NCBI GenBank assembly: GCA_963922205.1
Contig: CAWUHX010000301.1
Coordinates: 248,001 to 312,000 of the forward strand
Direction of reading: 5' to 3'
Length of the DNA stretch: 64,000 bases
From: Romanomermis culicivorax
Taxonomy: Eukaryota > Nematoda > Enoplea > Mermithida > Mermithidae
In this document: positions 22,696-33,652 of the stretch, piece after piece
Layout: the number at the start of each line of letters is the position of its first letter
How positions within the stretch are numbered: the stretch's first letter is position 1
Program-made: the position numbers and the translations under genes
The notes under the pieces: generated by a model
The model's database searches: none
The model's input: the letters and a program-made list of their open reading frames with translations, nothing else
What the model was told of the DNA's origin: nothing

Positions 22696-22928
22696 AGTAC
22701 CCAGGTATTTTGGGTATCTGAGTATACCTACCCAGGTCAATTTCAAAAATGGAACCTGGGTGCTACATAGGTATTCAAGTGACCTGTTTACCCGAATTTC
22801 TAACAAGGTATTGTATGGGTAAAACACTTACATACTCCAAAGTTCAAGTACCTAAATATAGTACTCAGGTTGGGTATGCAAAATACCTTGGTAACATGAG
22901 AACTGTGAAAACTAGGTACCCAGGCCCT
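22696..22928. repeat. Cluster of TACCCAGGT/ACCTGGGT motifs
   Basis: At least six direct and inverted versions of TACCCAGGT, ACCTGGGT and ACTCAGGTTGGGT lie within about 230 bp, mixed with GGTATT/AATACC segments. The arrangement is irregular, and it has no coding sense. Confidence 0.5.
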
Positions 22929-23595
22929 AAGATTTTCAAAGTGTTAAGCGTTAATTCTCAGTTTCAGCTAATCACAATGCCAAGATTATTTTCTTGCAGA
23001 ACTAACAATCCTCACACCAGGCTTAAGATTAGTTAATACTAAGAGATAAGCCCAGGTCCAAGAATTGCAGTTTAGAAATAAAAAAATTTATGAAAAAAGT
23101 GCAACTTGACAGTTCGAGATGGGGATAATCCTGCAGACATCGAGATTATAGCAAACACTTGATATCATTGACATGTTAGTGCAACTGCTGAAACTGACGT
23201 GGTTGCTTTTTCGTTCGAGATTATCATCGAGCTCGAGGTTAAAGCTTTAGTAGATATGTGCCCTGGTTACAGTCATTTTGCACTACCTGCAAACAGGGCA
23301 TAAAGCATACAAAAATGCCTTTAAAAAGTGTTTGATTCAGCCATGTCATGCTACTTTGACACAATTATCATCGCCAAACTTATGTCTCTAAATGGATGCA
23401 TGTTTGATTTTACCTGTGTCACATTAAATGAAGTGGGAGCCATGTCACATTAACTGAATTGGTGATCAGTCACATTGATGGGAAAAACCCATACCATATC
23501 CCATAGGAAATACGGCCATGACACGGAAAGTGATATGCTGTGACCCCGTTGGGTGGCTCCATTAATATTCTTCATTTCGGGAACCTAACCCAGCT

Positions 23596-24596
23596 GGTAC
23601 TACCACAGGAAAACCTATGGTGTACCTCGGCCTTGTCCTTGGGTTCAGCTGTAGAATAATGGACAACACGGCCCGGTCAGGGGTGGCAATCCCTAGTCCT
23701 CATTCACTGGGAATGAGGGACGGTGCCATTCCCTGAATAGCGTACTGTAGGGGACCCGATTGTTAACCTAAATCCCCTTATTGGCCCTGACCTTAAGGGT
23801 CTGAGGGCTTTCTCAACTGAGGATACTCTCAAGGGAGAACTAGCTTAAGGAGGATTCCCACAAATATACCCTCAACAATATTAACCCCTGAGAACACTCA
23901 CTAAATCCTCTTCTCAAAGTACTCGGTGCTGGGCGATGGGTTGAAGGGTCAAAGCGTGGGTCCTACGGATGGCAGTGAGCGGGTACAGGAATCCGGAGCG
24001 ATTTGGCGTAGAGGGTAATGCGGCTGTGGGTCGGGGAGCGACGGTATCAAATGTTTCCTCGGGGAGGGGACGGGGTTCTCGATCAATGGCAACGGGGGGG
24101 GGGGTGAACTCCTATGGTTGGGTTACTGTAACTGGCAACGCAAGGGAGACCGAAGGCAAAATATGTAAATTTATTTGACGGGCGGCGAACGCAGATGAAA
24201 TATATAAATTATAATAAAGACAACGTATGGCAAACACGGGACGCAGGCTGTAAAAACGCAACAAGACGATTAGGCCCAAAAATGAGTGTAAAACTAACGA
24301 AACATGCCCTTTTAAAGGGCCCCGTAATCTACAGTATGCCTTGGGCGGAGTTAACACTCCCCCAAGCTAACTTCTGCAGCGGAAATCGCTGCAGAAGATG
24401 CCTATGGTCACATAGACATTTTCCAGTTCACTACGTTAAGCATTGGGGCGAGTTTTCACTCTCCATGCTTAGCATAGGAACGTCATCTAGTGAGAATTTC
24501 CAACTAGGCATTTCATGTTGTGAAACGTCGCTAGTTTTTACTGATAAGAGGTGCACGTTGTGCTCCAAATACAGCGATGAGCTCGGAGAGCTTATC
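23596..24596. repeat. GC-richer kilobase with consecutive short hairpins
   Basis: Perfect or near-perfect inverted repeats follow one another: 23596-23626 (GGTAC...GTACC), 23698-23718 (8-bp arms CCTCATTC/GAATGAGG), 23784-23808, 24306-24320 (GCCCTTT/AAAGGGC), 24340-24366 (CTTGGG-GGAG/CTCC-CCAAG), 24371-24397 (10-bp arms CTTCTGCAGC/GCTGCAGAAG), 24402-24415, 24438-24470, 24487-24507, 24511-24525, 24553-24563 and 24576-24596 (9-bp arms). Local composition is clearly more GC-rich than the surroundings and includes a poly-G run at about 24089. A Gly/Arg/Ser-rich frame (23969-24178) and a second frame (24195-24614) cross it without recognisable domains. It could be part of an unidentified retroelement or a structured RNA; I cannot assign it. 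Confidence 0.6.
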
Positions 24597-24599
24597 TTT

Positions 24600-25560
24600 G
24601 ACAGAAATTCTTGACTAGTGGGTTACATACCGTAGTCTACGTGTATAACAAAAATAACAAATTGAAACGGAAATAAAAGTGTGCAAATGAAACAGAAACG
24701 AAACATGAAAAATACACACAGAAATTGCATGTAAAAATTATAAAAACGAAACGTAAAATTGATGTGAATTACTGTACTACAAAACATGGCAAAAAACATA
24801 ACGAAAAAGTATGATGTGAATCACGTGACGCTGGGTGAAATTCGTCGGCACGTGACACCTGAAACAAAATTGTATCAAGCACCTACATATGAAACACTAT
24901 TCGCTAATTACTCATCTCTATCTCTGTTAATGTGATGGGCAAACTTTTGCTCTATGCCATGAAATCTTAATGTATGATAGTCCTTCTTGATCAACCTCTG
25001 CATTGAATTGTACGTCGCATTGAACAAAAAGTATACATATAGCGCCTGCTGAATGAAAATGCCATATTCGTAAGGCAATGTTTCAAGTCAATCTTATTTT
25101 TGAATTTCAGTTTTTTTCCTCATCCAATAAAGCTCAGTGCAGTTGGAAGCATATATGTGCGGGTTTGGGGGAACCCAGAGTTTTGAAATTGGAAGTCTTT
25201 TCCTGTATGAAAAAATTTTAGCTATCTTTTTGGGATTTTTGTCTCGAAAAGCATCCACCCGTTCTGTAACCACCCTTCCCCCAAATTTCAGAGCTACACA
25301 TGTATGGTTGAAAGCAGCGACGCATGGGAAGAATTTTCGAGAGGGAGGGTTGAAAATCAAAAAATGGATTTGCCAAAAAACTTTCAATTTTTACTAATTT
25401 TTATCAAAACACCTGTTTTTTATGTTTTCAGATTCTGAAAAAGTCCAGGGATAGCCGATTGAGTTTTTCCAGAGGCCAGCTGGGTGTCTCCAGAGTCTCA
25501 ATGAGAGGGTTTACTCCCACACCCTATGATGGATCAATGGTTGGTAGGTGTGATGATGCA
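24600..25560. other. Intergenic, nothing recognised
   Basis: No repeat or coding signal that I can support. Short open frames near 25100-25400 occur on both strands and have no motif. Confidence 0.35.
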
Positions 25561-25565
25561 TTCAG

Positions 25566-25797
25566 CTGCAGAATATATTTTTCCACCGACATGAAAATCT
25601 TTTAATGAGAAAGAATAAAAATCCAATATTACAAAAGTGGATTTTTCAAATTTTAACTTAAGTTTACAGAAAGCTAGTTCGATGCTTTTTCTAGCTTGGC
25701 AACTATCCAAGCAAGTATATTCTACTTTTTCTGCCCCATCGGGGAATTGCATTGCTTTTTCTGCCCCATCGGGGCATTTTCTAATAAACTAGTCCGC
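25566..25797 (-). mobile_element. K-family MITE, copy 2 (reverse)
   Basis: Inverse copy of 21915-22080. The terminal hairpin segment TTTTTCTGCCCCATCGGGG is duplicated in tandem (about 25728 and 25757), making this copy longer than copy 1. Confidence 0.75.
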
Positions 25798-25934
25798 CTC
25801 TTTTTAGTGGGCCACAACCATAAAAACCTTCATAGAAGCACATTGAAGTTTTATATTTGATCATCTTCACATCAAAGAAACAATAAAAAACAATCTTAAA
25901 CTACAAATTCTCTTTTGGTAAAAGTGCACGTCGT

Positions 25935-26340
25935 GAACGGAATGTAAACTGACCATATCTGTTGAATTCCCCACGGTCGAAAACCCTCAGCTCAAAAAAT
26001 CGCAGAAATACCTTTGTTTACACAAAGTACAATTTTTTGTGTAAAGTGACCGCATCTATTGAAATCCTTGCAGTCGAAAGCCCCTCCTACTAAAAAAATC
26101 ACAAAAATACGCTTGTTCACAGCCGGGGTAATCTTCTTGTGTAAAGTGAACGCATTCATTGAATATCCCGTCGTCGAAAACCCTTCACCGACAAATCACG
26201 ATAACACGCTTGTTTACACCCGCGATAATTTTTTGTGTAAGATGACCGCATCTATTGAATTCCCAATAGTCGAAAATCCTTTCCCCAAGAAGACTACGGA
26301 AATACCTTTGTTTTACACGCAGGATAATCAGATAACACTA
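25935..26340 (+). repeat. Minisatellite, about 97 bp x 4
   Basis: Each unit carries GTAAA(G/C)TGACC(G/A)CATCT, TTGAA(T/A)TCC, GTCGAAAACCCT and ACGCTTGTTTACAC. The anchor GTAA...TGAC recurs at 25944, 26041, 26141 and 26237, giving spacings of 97, 100 and 96 bp. Units are about 80% alike by eye. A 100-codon frame (26059-26361) crosses them but reads as repeat. Confidence 0.85.
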
Positions 26341-26999
26341 CATCCGTTTCACAAAAAATGAATTTTTTTGAACCCAAACGAAGGGGATTTTCTCGAACTT
26401 TGGTCACTCACATAATTTGACCAATTTTCAAAAAATAAAAAAGCGCTTCGAGAGGAAACTTGATACATGCACGGGTGAAAGTATCTAGGTCTAGGGGTGC
26501 ATACCCATCGAGGAACCTACTGCAACTGGGGGCCCCAAAAAAGGCCATTTTTTGCATGTTTTCGGCCCCTCGAGCACTTTTTGATTATAGACCACCAATG
26601 ACCTTTGACCTCTCCCCATGTTTGCCCATATGGCGGATATTGTGCAAAAAACCTCATGTCATCGATAACCGTTCTTGCTGGGCCAAGTATACTATAGGTT
26701 GACGCTACCGCGTCACCTTCGATTAACTGCATCAGAAATGAAGGCACATCATTTTGAAGTATTTTTTGATATATCTCAATGAAAACTCGAGTTGCGCTTT
26801 GATGATTATCATTTTCGCTTTCGGGATACCTCGCGATTCAGATCCTGCAGGACGCGCGTCGAGTATTAACGGGATCTGTGGAAAAAGGTTTCATCCGTAA
26901 CGTGCGCACCCAAACCCCGAGTTCTTTTCTTGAAAAAATTAAGGTTAGTTAAGCATCTCATAAATTGCCAGCTCTACGGCGCGCAACAGAAGACCGTAA

Positions 27000-27058
27000 A
27001 ATATAATAGTACTTGCTTTCCGCTGTTATTATTTACAAGCATTTCAGTAAAAACAGAC
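27000..27058. mobile_element. GTCTG MITE, partial copy
   Basis: TACTTGCTTTCC, a degenerate AAGCATTT and the terminal AAAAACAGAC correspond to one end of the 240-bp GTCTG MITE. The other end is not recognisable. Confidence 0.5.
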
Positions 27059-27140
27059 CCTAGAAAAGTAAACAAAGCAATTTCTCGCAAAACTATATAA
27101 AAATAAATCGACTAGAGAAGAAAAAACAAAATCATCATTT

Positions 27141-30100
27141 TCATTCAATGTCTTCACAATCACGAGTCAATGATCTGGTTTCGTCTACGTCGACCCTGTA
27201 TTTATTGCCGCCAGCCGAACAACCCGACGAGGAATCCAAAACCTTGGCGTATCTGATGACCGTTTTTTTGCCCGATCCGAGCCCACCGTTGAACCAAAGG
27301 CATATCAACGTGGTCAAAACTAAAATATTCATATTCTTTCACAACTAAAGTTTCAAACTATTGTAGTTTTTGTTTGTGCATTGAAGTACGGAGTATTTTT
27401 CCGATAGTTTCAAATTGAATCAAGAAAAAGTAGAAAAATGGCCTTGCATTGAATTTTGTACAACTTATAAATCATCACTCACTTATGAACACCAGCATCA
27501 TTGAACAAACGACCAAAACGAAAACATAAAAAGGGACGTGGAACCTTTCTTCTATATGATTCCGTAGCACTTGATATTTTCGCCTGACCATATCGAAAAG
27601 TTTTCGTGATGTCGAAACCTAAAAATGGAGAAAAGTGTGGGCATGGAAAACCTCGGACATAAACACAAAACCAGGAAAACTCACGTTCCTCAGGTCGATC
27701 ATTTCGCTACTGGTCAATTTCGTTATTTTATCGTTTTCACATCTTTTTTTGTCCGGCGGAAGGCATCTTATGCGAGCAGTGCTAGCTGGATCAAAAAACC
27801 ATGTCCATATTGAAAATCTGAAAAATGATGTCGTACAAAAATAAGCTTCAACTCACACAATCAACAACAGGTGAATTCACCCTATGCTAACTTGTTGTGT
27901 AAGTGGCTCGTACACCCGTAGCAACCACTTGTTGATGATCCCTTAGAACTAAGTTGAATTCACCCAATGGAGACTATCCCTTACCGTATTACAAAATGCA
28001 CCTGTTCTCGGATCTTCTGTCAACTAATTAAAATTCGAGCAAAATCCTGAGTAGAAAAGTTCAAAAAGGAAAGCTTTTTACATTTTTAATCCATCGTGTT
28101 GTGCCTTACATATTTTACATATTTCTTACTTACATATTTTACAATTATCACTGTCATCGAAAGAAAGCATTGCCGAGCGAGAACTGTCATTAAATTAGTC
28201 AAAAAAATTTATGGATTTTTTTTTAGTTTTGATTTAGCAAATTTTCTGGGTTGGGCTTAGGCTTAGGCTTTGGAATAGGCTTAGACTTACGGTTTGAAAG
28301 CAATAAACTACATTTTTTTGACCAATCAAATTGACGATACGGTAAATTTTTTTGACCAATCAAACTGATGACACATTTTTTCGACAAATTAAAGTGATGA
28401 CAGTTCTCACTCTGCACTGCTTTGTGTCGTCGAAATAATTCCACAAAGCTATCACGATAGAATTTTTTTCAAAAAATGGTTACAGTTCAATTGAGCTGGT
28501 CACAAATTTTCAGTCCTCCTATGCGATATTTGTTCAGCAACAAATCATGGCATCATATACGCTTATACGTTTTATATCTTTGATTCAATTCATCGTCTCT
28601 TACTGCAGTAAGTGTTTGTTACTGAGGCAAGATGCTTCTAAACAGTTCAGCAAGGAACTGAACGAACGACAAATCGGTTTGCATGAATTTGACGAAAATT
28701 TTGATTCGTCCCAACATAAAACCTAAAAAGCAAATACGCAAGACGTATAGATCACCATAAGAATGTAAGTTTGACATTATACCCATGAGATTTTTTATAA
28801 GTGAGAGTAAATAAGGTTTTGGAAACAGACTACAACATCATTTCTGTTTTTGAAGCATCCATAGATAAGTCTCAAAAACTACTTCCATCAATGTGTTTGA
28901 CAGAACCATGTAGTCGTTTTCATAAGGAGTCAAAAACTTTTCGCGTATCAAAAAGTAATAGCCAGTTAATTACCGAATTTTGCCAATAAAATTGGGTTCT
29001 GACGTACATGGCCGACGTTAAATGTATGGCTTCGGCCAACTTGTACGAGCAAGTCGACACATTTTGAACCCTGCCGGACGACAAAGCTGATGATGAATCG
29101 TCATTGGTAGCAAAAGAATCCAGAATGATATCCAGTAAATTGAGAAACAACCCACCCATACCTCGTGCGACTTGAGCTGTCTGATGTAATAGTAAAAATC
29201 CAGCAGCAGTTATAATAGGATGAAAAAATTAAAAAAAACATACTTGAGACCTTAGATCACTATCGCATAGCTTGCCAATACCTTCGACGTTGTCTTTCAA
29301 ACATTGCCGAAATTCGACCAAGCCCCTGATGTGTGAGAACCATAAATTTATTTGAGTCTCCAGCTGTTTGATATCTTTCTAAAAATTGTAAATAATAAAT
29401 AGACCAGCATCAGATTCGGAAGTTTCGAAAAGAAACTTATACGAGTAGTCTGTTTTTTATAAAATGCTTCCAAATAGAAAAGTGACACAAATCAATACTG
29501 TCGTCACTATTGCTTACGTATAGCTCTTACAGTAAAATTTCTTACTCACAAAATTATTGAAAGTTAGCTTAGTATGCTCACAAATTTCCAGTGCTATATG
29601 ATATATTGTTTATTAGCAAATCGTGAAAACCTAAAATACTACTTGCTTTCCACTTTCATTATTCAGAAGCACCTCAAGAAAAACAACAAAAACTTCTCTC
29701 ATGAAATCCTCAAGTTCAAATAAATCATATAAATAGCTATCTAAGTAGGGCAGAAAAATACGAAATAATAGTAGTCGCTTCGAATCAGATAAGTTGCATA
29801 AAAGCAATAAATGGCTGTCACCAAAAGTTTTTTTATATCAACTTCTATCGCATGGTCTTCTGCATATAATGAACGTTTCATCTCTAATCGTAAGTTATAT
29901 CTCTCCTGGGCTCCGCTGTTATGGATTGTGTCTCGCCACAGCCACCGTCCCCACAACAGCCACCGTTCCACTATAGCTGTTGTCTCACTATAGCCACCGA
30001 AGTATGTATGGGCATCTCACTATAGGCACCAATCAAACAACATGTCTCACTATAGCCACTGTCTCACTACAGCCACCATGATTATTTGAAAAATAAAAAG

Positions 30101-31550
30101 CTATTATTTGGTTTTTCAATATTTTTATCAATGCTAATGTGCTAATTCTGGGTACTACTTAATTGGCAGTACTACCTATACGAATATGTTATGATTTGTT
30201 TGTCTGTCATTGTTGTTAACAAAATAAGAGTTTCACAAGTTTACAAGTTTCTAGATCGCCCTCTTATTAAAATCCCCGACTTTTGTGTTAAGAATTCTCA
30301 CTTAGTCCCCCAAGCTTTTACCTTATTGATATGCGTCTTTTTTAACAATAAAAGAAACTTAAAATAGCAAATGAAGGCACGGTTGTCGGTTAGTTTCTGA
30401 TGTGCCTATTGTCTTAGATAGCGGTGCAAGTCTGATAATGGAGAGTGTCCACCACAGATATAGGTAGCTCCAAAAATCCAGAGGTTCCAGAGAAAGTAAA
30501 AAATCAGTTCTGCAATCAGGAAACGTACTAGCTAGCATTTTTGAACCTTCTTACGGTTCTGCTTCATTTTAGAAGCAAACGGAGACTTCCTTCAAAAGTT
30601 GGCCGAAATGCCTACATGATCTCTGGTCAAATCTACTAGTGGTCAACCTATATCACATCCTATGACATATAAACACCCGTAAAATCGTTGGTGGATGTTG
30701 CGAGACAGTGGCTGTGGGGGGACAAACGGTAAATGACAGTCGGCTGTACTGGGACGTCTATTGATAGTCTAGTGGCTGGAGTGAGACGGTGGCTGTAGTG
30801 AGACGGGCCCGCTGTTATGAATCTCGTGTACATATCAGCAAATATTAAAAAACTGGAATATTCCAAAATTTGGGTACCGTATGTAGCTATTGCGACTTTG
30901 ACTTCCATTAGAAAGGAATGACGCAGTGATACTCCGTATAAAAAACTATTCAAAATCGCTGATTTTCAGATACCATTAAGTTTTATCTTACCATAGATAT
31001 AGTACTACTCTGAAAGCGTATTTTGAACTGTAGACCTTAAACATACCGATATATCGCAAGAATCTTCTTTGCATGACAACAACGTGTCCATTATTTTTTC
31101 ATTCAAAATTCCATACCCAAACGACTTGATGTGAGAATAGTTCATAGGTAGAATTGACATCTGGCTTTTCAAAAAATGTTGGTCGAAGCAGAATTTATAT
31201 CTGACGTTAAAATCAGTGGGCCAATTGCAGCCGAAAATGCGGCTATCGTTGATCATTTTTCCATACCAAACGATTTTTTCGTCTACTTTTGGTGATGTGG
31301 AATTATAAATTGGTTTTTGATCAGTTCTGACTGGCAAAATAGGCATCTTTGTCGGCTGTAGTTGAGTGTCACTGTTCGGTTTCGAAGGGTAATCCAAATG
31401 AGGTGGATTTGACAACGATGGCCCTTTCGAAGAGGCCGAATCTTCAGATTTAACGCAAATCGCCAGAAGCATACTTGTTGAAATCAGACAGATATTGTTA
31501 GACATGTAATACATTCTGGTATCTGAAGGAAACATGTTTTGATTTTGCAT
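27141..31550 (-). CDS. Unrecognised type I single-pass membrane protein, 8 exons
   Basis: Minus-strand exons: 31047-31550, 29822-29905, 29244-29378, 28974-29180, 28604-28722, 27685-27817, 27483-27618 and 27141-27319. All have GT-AG borders and consistent phases (0,0,0,0,2,0,1), giving about 498 codons. Exon 1 has several candidate ATGs. A hydrophobic signal-peptide core (NNICLISTSMLLAIC) follows the third or fourth Met, so the true start is probably nearer 31512 or 31503. The ectodomain has a Pro/Ser-rich segment, several Cys, helical exons (EVDIKKLL, KDIKQLETQINLWF) and a Cys-rich exon (VLCWDESK...CKPICRS...CLEASCLS). The membrane segment spans the last junction: YVFVLVVCSMMLVFI plus ILTTLICLWF. 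A basic, then acidic tail of about 45 residues ends DCEDIE-stop. I recognise no family. A foldback transposon lies in intron 1, 18 bp before the exon 2 acceptor region. Confidence 0.72.
29448..29687 (+). mobile_element. GTCTG MITE, 240 bp, copy 2
   Basis: Starts TA-GTCTGTTTTTTATAAAATGC and ends in the reverse complement of a GTTGTTTTTCTTGAGGTGC-type terminus. It carries ACTTGCTTTCCACTTTCATT near the right end. It lies in intron 2 of the minus-strand membrane-protein gene. Confidence 0.75.
29924..30808. mobile_element. Foldback element with 11-bp direct-repeat flanks
   Basis: The 11-mer CCGCTGTTATG occurs exactly at 29913-29923 and 30809-30819. Inside, both ends carry clusters of an 18-bp motif, GTCTCACTATAGCCACCG: about seven copies at 29929-30080 and about four inverted copies at 30690-30807. 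Long subterminal inverted repeats built from short tandem motifs, with an 11-bp duplication, fit a Mutator-like or foldback element, but no transposase is present. It lies in intron 1 of the minus-strand membrane-protein gene. Confidence 0.7.
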
Positions 31551-31559
31551 GGAAACGTA

Positions 31560-33000
31560 TTCGATTTGACAAGACAGCCCTCCCCGAAAGTATAAAATCT
31601 TCCTAAAGCTAATTTTCCTAAAGCTAATACAGACTATAAAACTATACGTTGACTATAACAGAAATTAAAGGAATGGTTTAGTCTTAACTGTCAATGCTTC
31701 GTTTCAATTCGATGTTCATCAAACTAATCGAGAAAACTCAGTGATAGCCCTAATTTTCCATCTTCGAAACGTAATTTTCGGGTAGTTTTCGTGGATTATA
31801 AATGCCCAAAACGAGTCATGATTGCACAAAAACTGAATTTTCCATCTTGTCTTCGATTAAAATTTCCACTTGTGACTGAAAAAGCACGTTTCCAATAAAT
31901 TTGAGCTAAAATGAACTTAATTTTTCTGATCTTCCCATTTGCAAGTAAAGATCGTCAATCAAAACAGATTGTTGTAAATGAACTCAGTTCACTGTGATAC
32001 AATTATAAAGCATGAAGTTTGAACACAAGACGGGAAGGGAAATCGGAAGCACTTATTTGCCTGATCGCCTCGGATGCTACACGCTTTTCAAGTGAATGAC
32101 GAATACAGAAGAATTATCGACAAAAAAACTGCAAAAAATTATAAACACAGTATATCTCAAATAAAAACTGAAATCTATTTCCATACACTTCCACGTCAGC
32201 AAACCTTTCTCGAACAATAACAGTGGTAGCAAAGTAAACATTCACGGAAAAGGAAAAGTGGGTTTTTCTGGTCTTCGTCGACTACTAAATTTGAATAACT
32301 AATCGAGCTAACACGCATCTATGCCATTGCAGATTATGGTTCACTTGTGTGCACAGGCTCAGTTCGGAAGACGATGCATTTAGCATAAAAAGCCATAAGC
32401 TTCTCTTTTGTAAAATGCTGAACCAAAAACGGTAATAGTTATCGATTGATCGGCTCAGATCAGAGTTCAGAAAATTGCCTGCGATATTCAAATGTTACCA
32501 CCATTACAATACAGGAATAGGCATGATTTGAAAAAAATGTCACTCGTCAGACTAGTGACAGATTTCTATTTCTGTGATCAAAGACATCTGGTGTTCAGAA
32601 CGACTTTCCTTGACCATAAAGCTGAGAAGGAAAACGTTGCAGCCTTACAGCCGAAATGGTGATAAAAATTACATAAGCGTTCAACTTTCTCAATAACAAT
32701 AGTCTTCCAAAACTACGTGCAATACAAAAATTCCCTGTGCTAAAAATGTTGGACATTTCGACCCGATTTAAACTGATACGTTATCGAATCGTTAAAAAGT
32801 TGTCGAAATTGAGGGAGGTTAAAATAGTTCCTCATATTGGCCGTGCACAATTCCTCTTTTTAAAAGGGCGGATATGTCTACCCTGACGAAAAACCTATCT
32901 TCCTTCTCAAAAAAGTTGGTCAGTAGGACACACGATCAGAAATTTTCCAGGTTAATTCTAGAAAAAGGATTACAGTTCTTGATTTTATCAATCATATACT
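31560..33000. other. Intergenic between two gene candidates
   Basis: This contains the presumed 5' region of the minus-strand membrane-protein gene. No promoter motif, exon or repeat is clear enough to call. Confidence 0.35.
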
Positions 33001-33007
33001 TTTGCAG

Positions 33008-33576
33008 GTCTATCGTCTGTCTTTTGGAAGCTTCTACGACTTAAAAGCGTTAGCATCATCTGCACTGAAACCATTGATACGGTTTTACGATGACGAAAAA
33101 CTAAATTGGCTCAAAACTAAGTCGATTCATTTTTCAAAAAGCACTATGGATGGCCAATCGCAGATGGCTGTAAAATACAGTTATACAGACGAATTGAAAG
33201 TATAATTAATAACAAACACATAATCTTTGTACAATCTTTACAAAATCAGCTTTTTTCAAGATGGTGGATGCCTCGACTCATTGACAACGGGGCCGTCCTG
33301 ACATGACAACGGGGCCATTGTATCATTCCTTGTTGTCGATTTCTAGTTGCTAAAAAAGCTTATTTTCTCTCTTTGTGCCAACAAAAGTTGATCCCAGTTG
33401 AATTTCATGCCTGGAAGCAGTAAAAAAAGGAAGGAAACTGATACATTTCATGTGACTAAATTTTTATTCATTGCAGATCTTTACCGACTGATGAGGAAAC
33501 TGTGATTGCAACAGAAACGCCAGCATCAGAGGATGACGACAATGATGAACAACCATTGGCTATTTTTAAACATTGA
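33008..33576 (+). CDS. Possible 3' exons of an unidentified plus-strand gene
   Basis: Two candidate exons. One runs 33008-33199, after TTTTGCAG and before GTATAA, and contains VYRLSFGSFYDLKALASSA. The other runs 33477-33576, after TTCATTGCAG, and encodes an acidic end (SLPTDEETVIATETPASEDD...AIFKH-stop). The stop is followed 12 bp later by AATAAA (33588-33593), which supports a true 3' end. The phases of the two do not match directly (0 against 2), so an intervening exon is missing, or only one of them is real. Family unknown. Confidence 0.35.
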
Positions 33577-33652
33577 ATTTTTGCGTGAATAAAGGTTTTT
33601 GAATTCTGTTATGCTGTTAAATAAATTGTTCACATTTCGAATGTACCATATT

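Noticed and set aside
23969..24178. Gly/Arg/Ser-rich 69-codon frame
   Set aside because: Composition follows the local GC-rich hairpin region and poly-G run; no domain and no splice context, though an ORF1 fragment of an unknown retroelement cannot be excluded.
28240..28290. Two TTAGGC units, the nematode-type telomere repeat
   Set aside because: Only two exact units in a degenerate GGCTTAG-like stretch inside an intron; too short to call an interstitial telomere or to infer the phylum.
30660..30953. Minus-strand frame including NSFLYGVSLRHSFLMEVKVA as a possible exon of the membrane-protein gene
   Set aside because: It has an acceptor, but its required phase (1) does not match exon 1 (phase 0), whereas exon 1 joins exon 29822-29905 exactly; it also runs into the foldback element.
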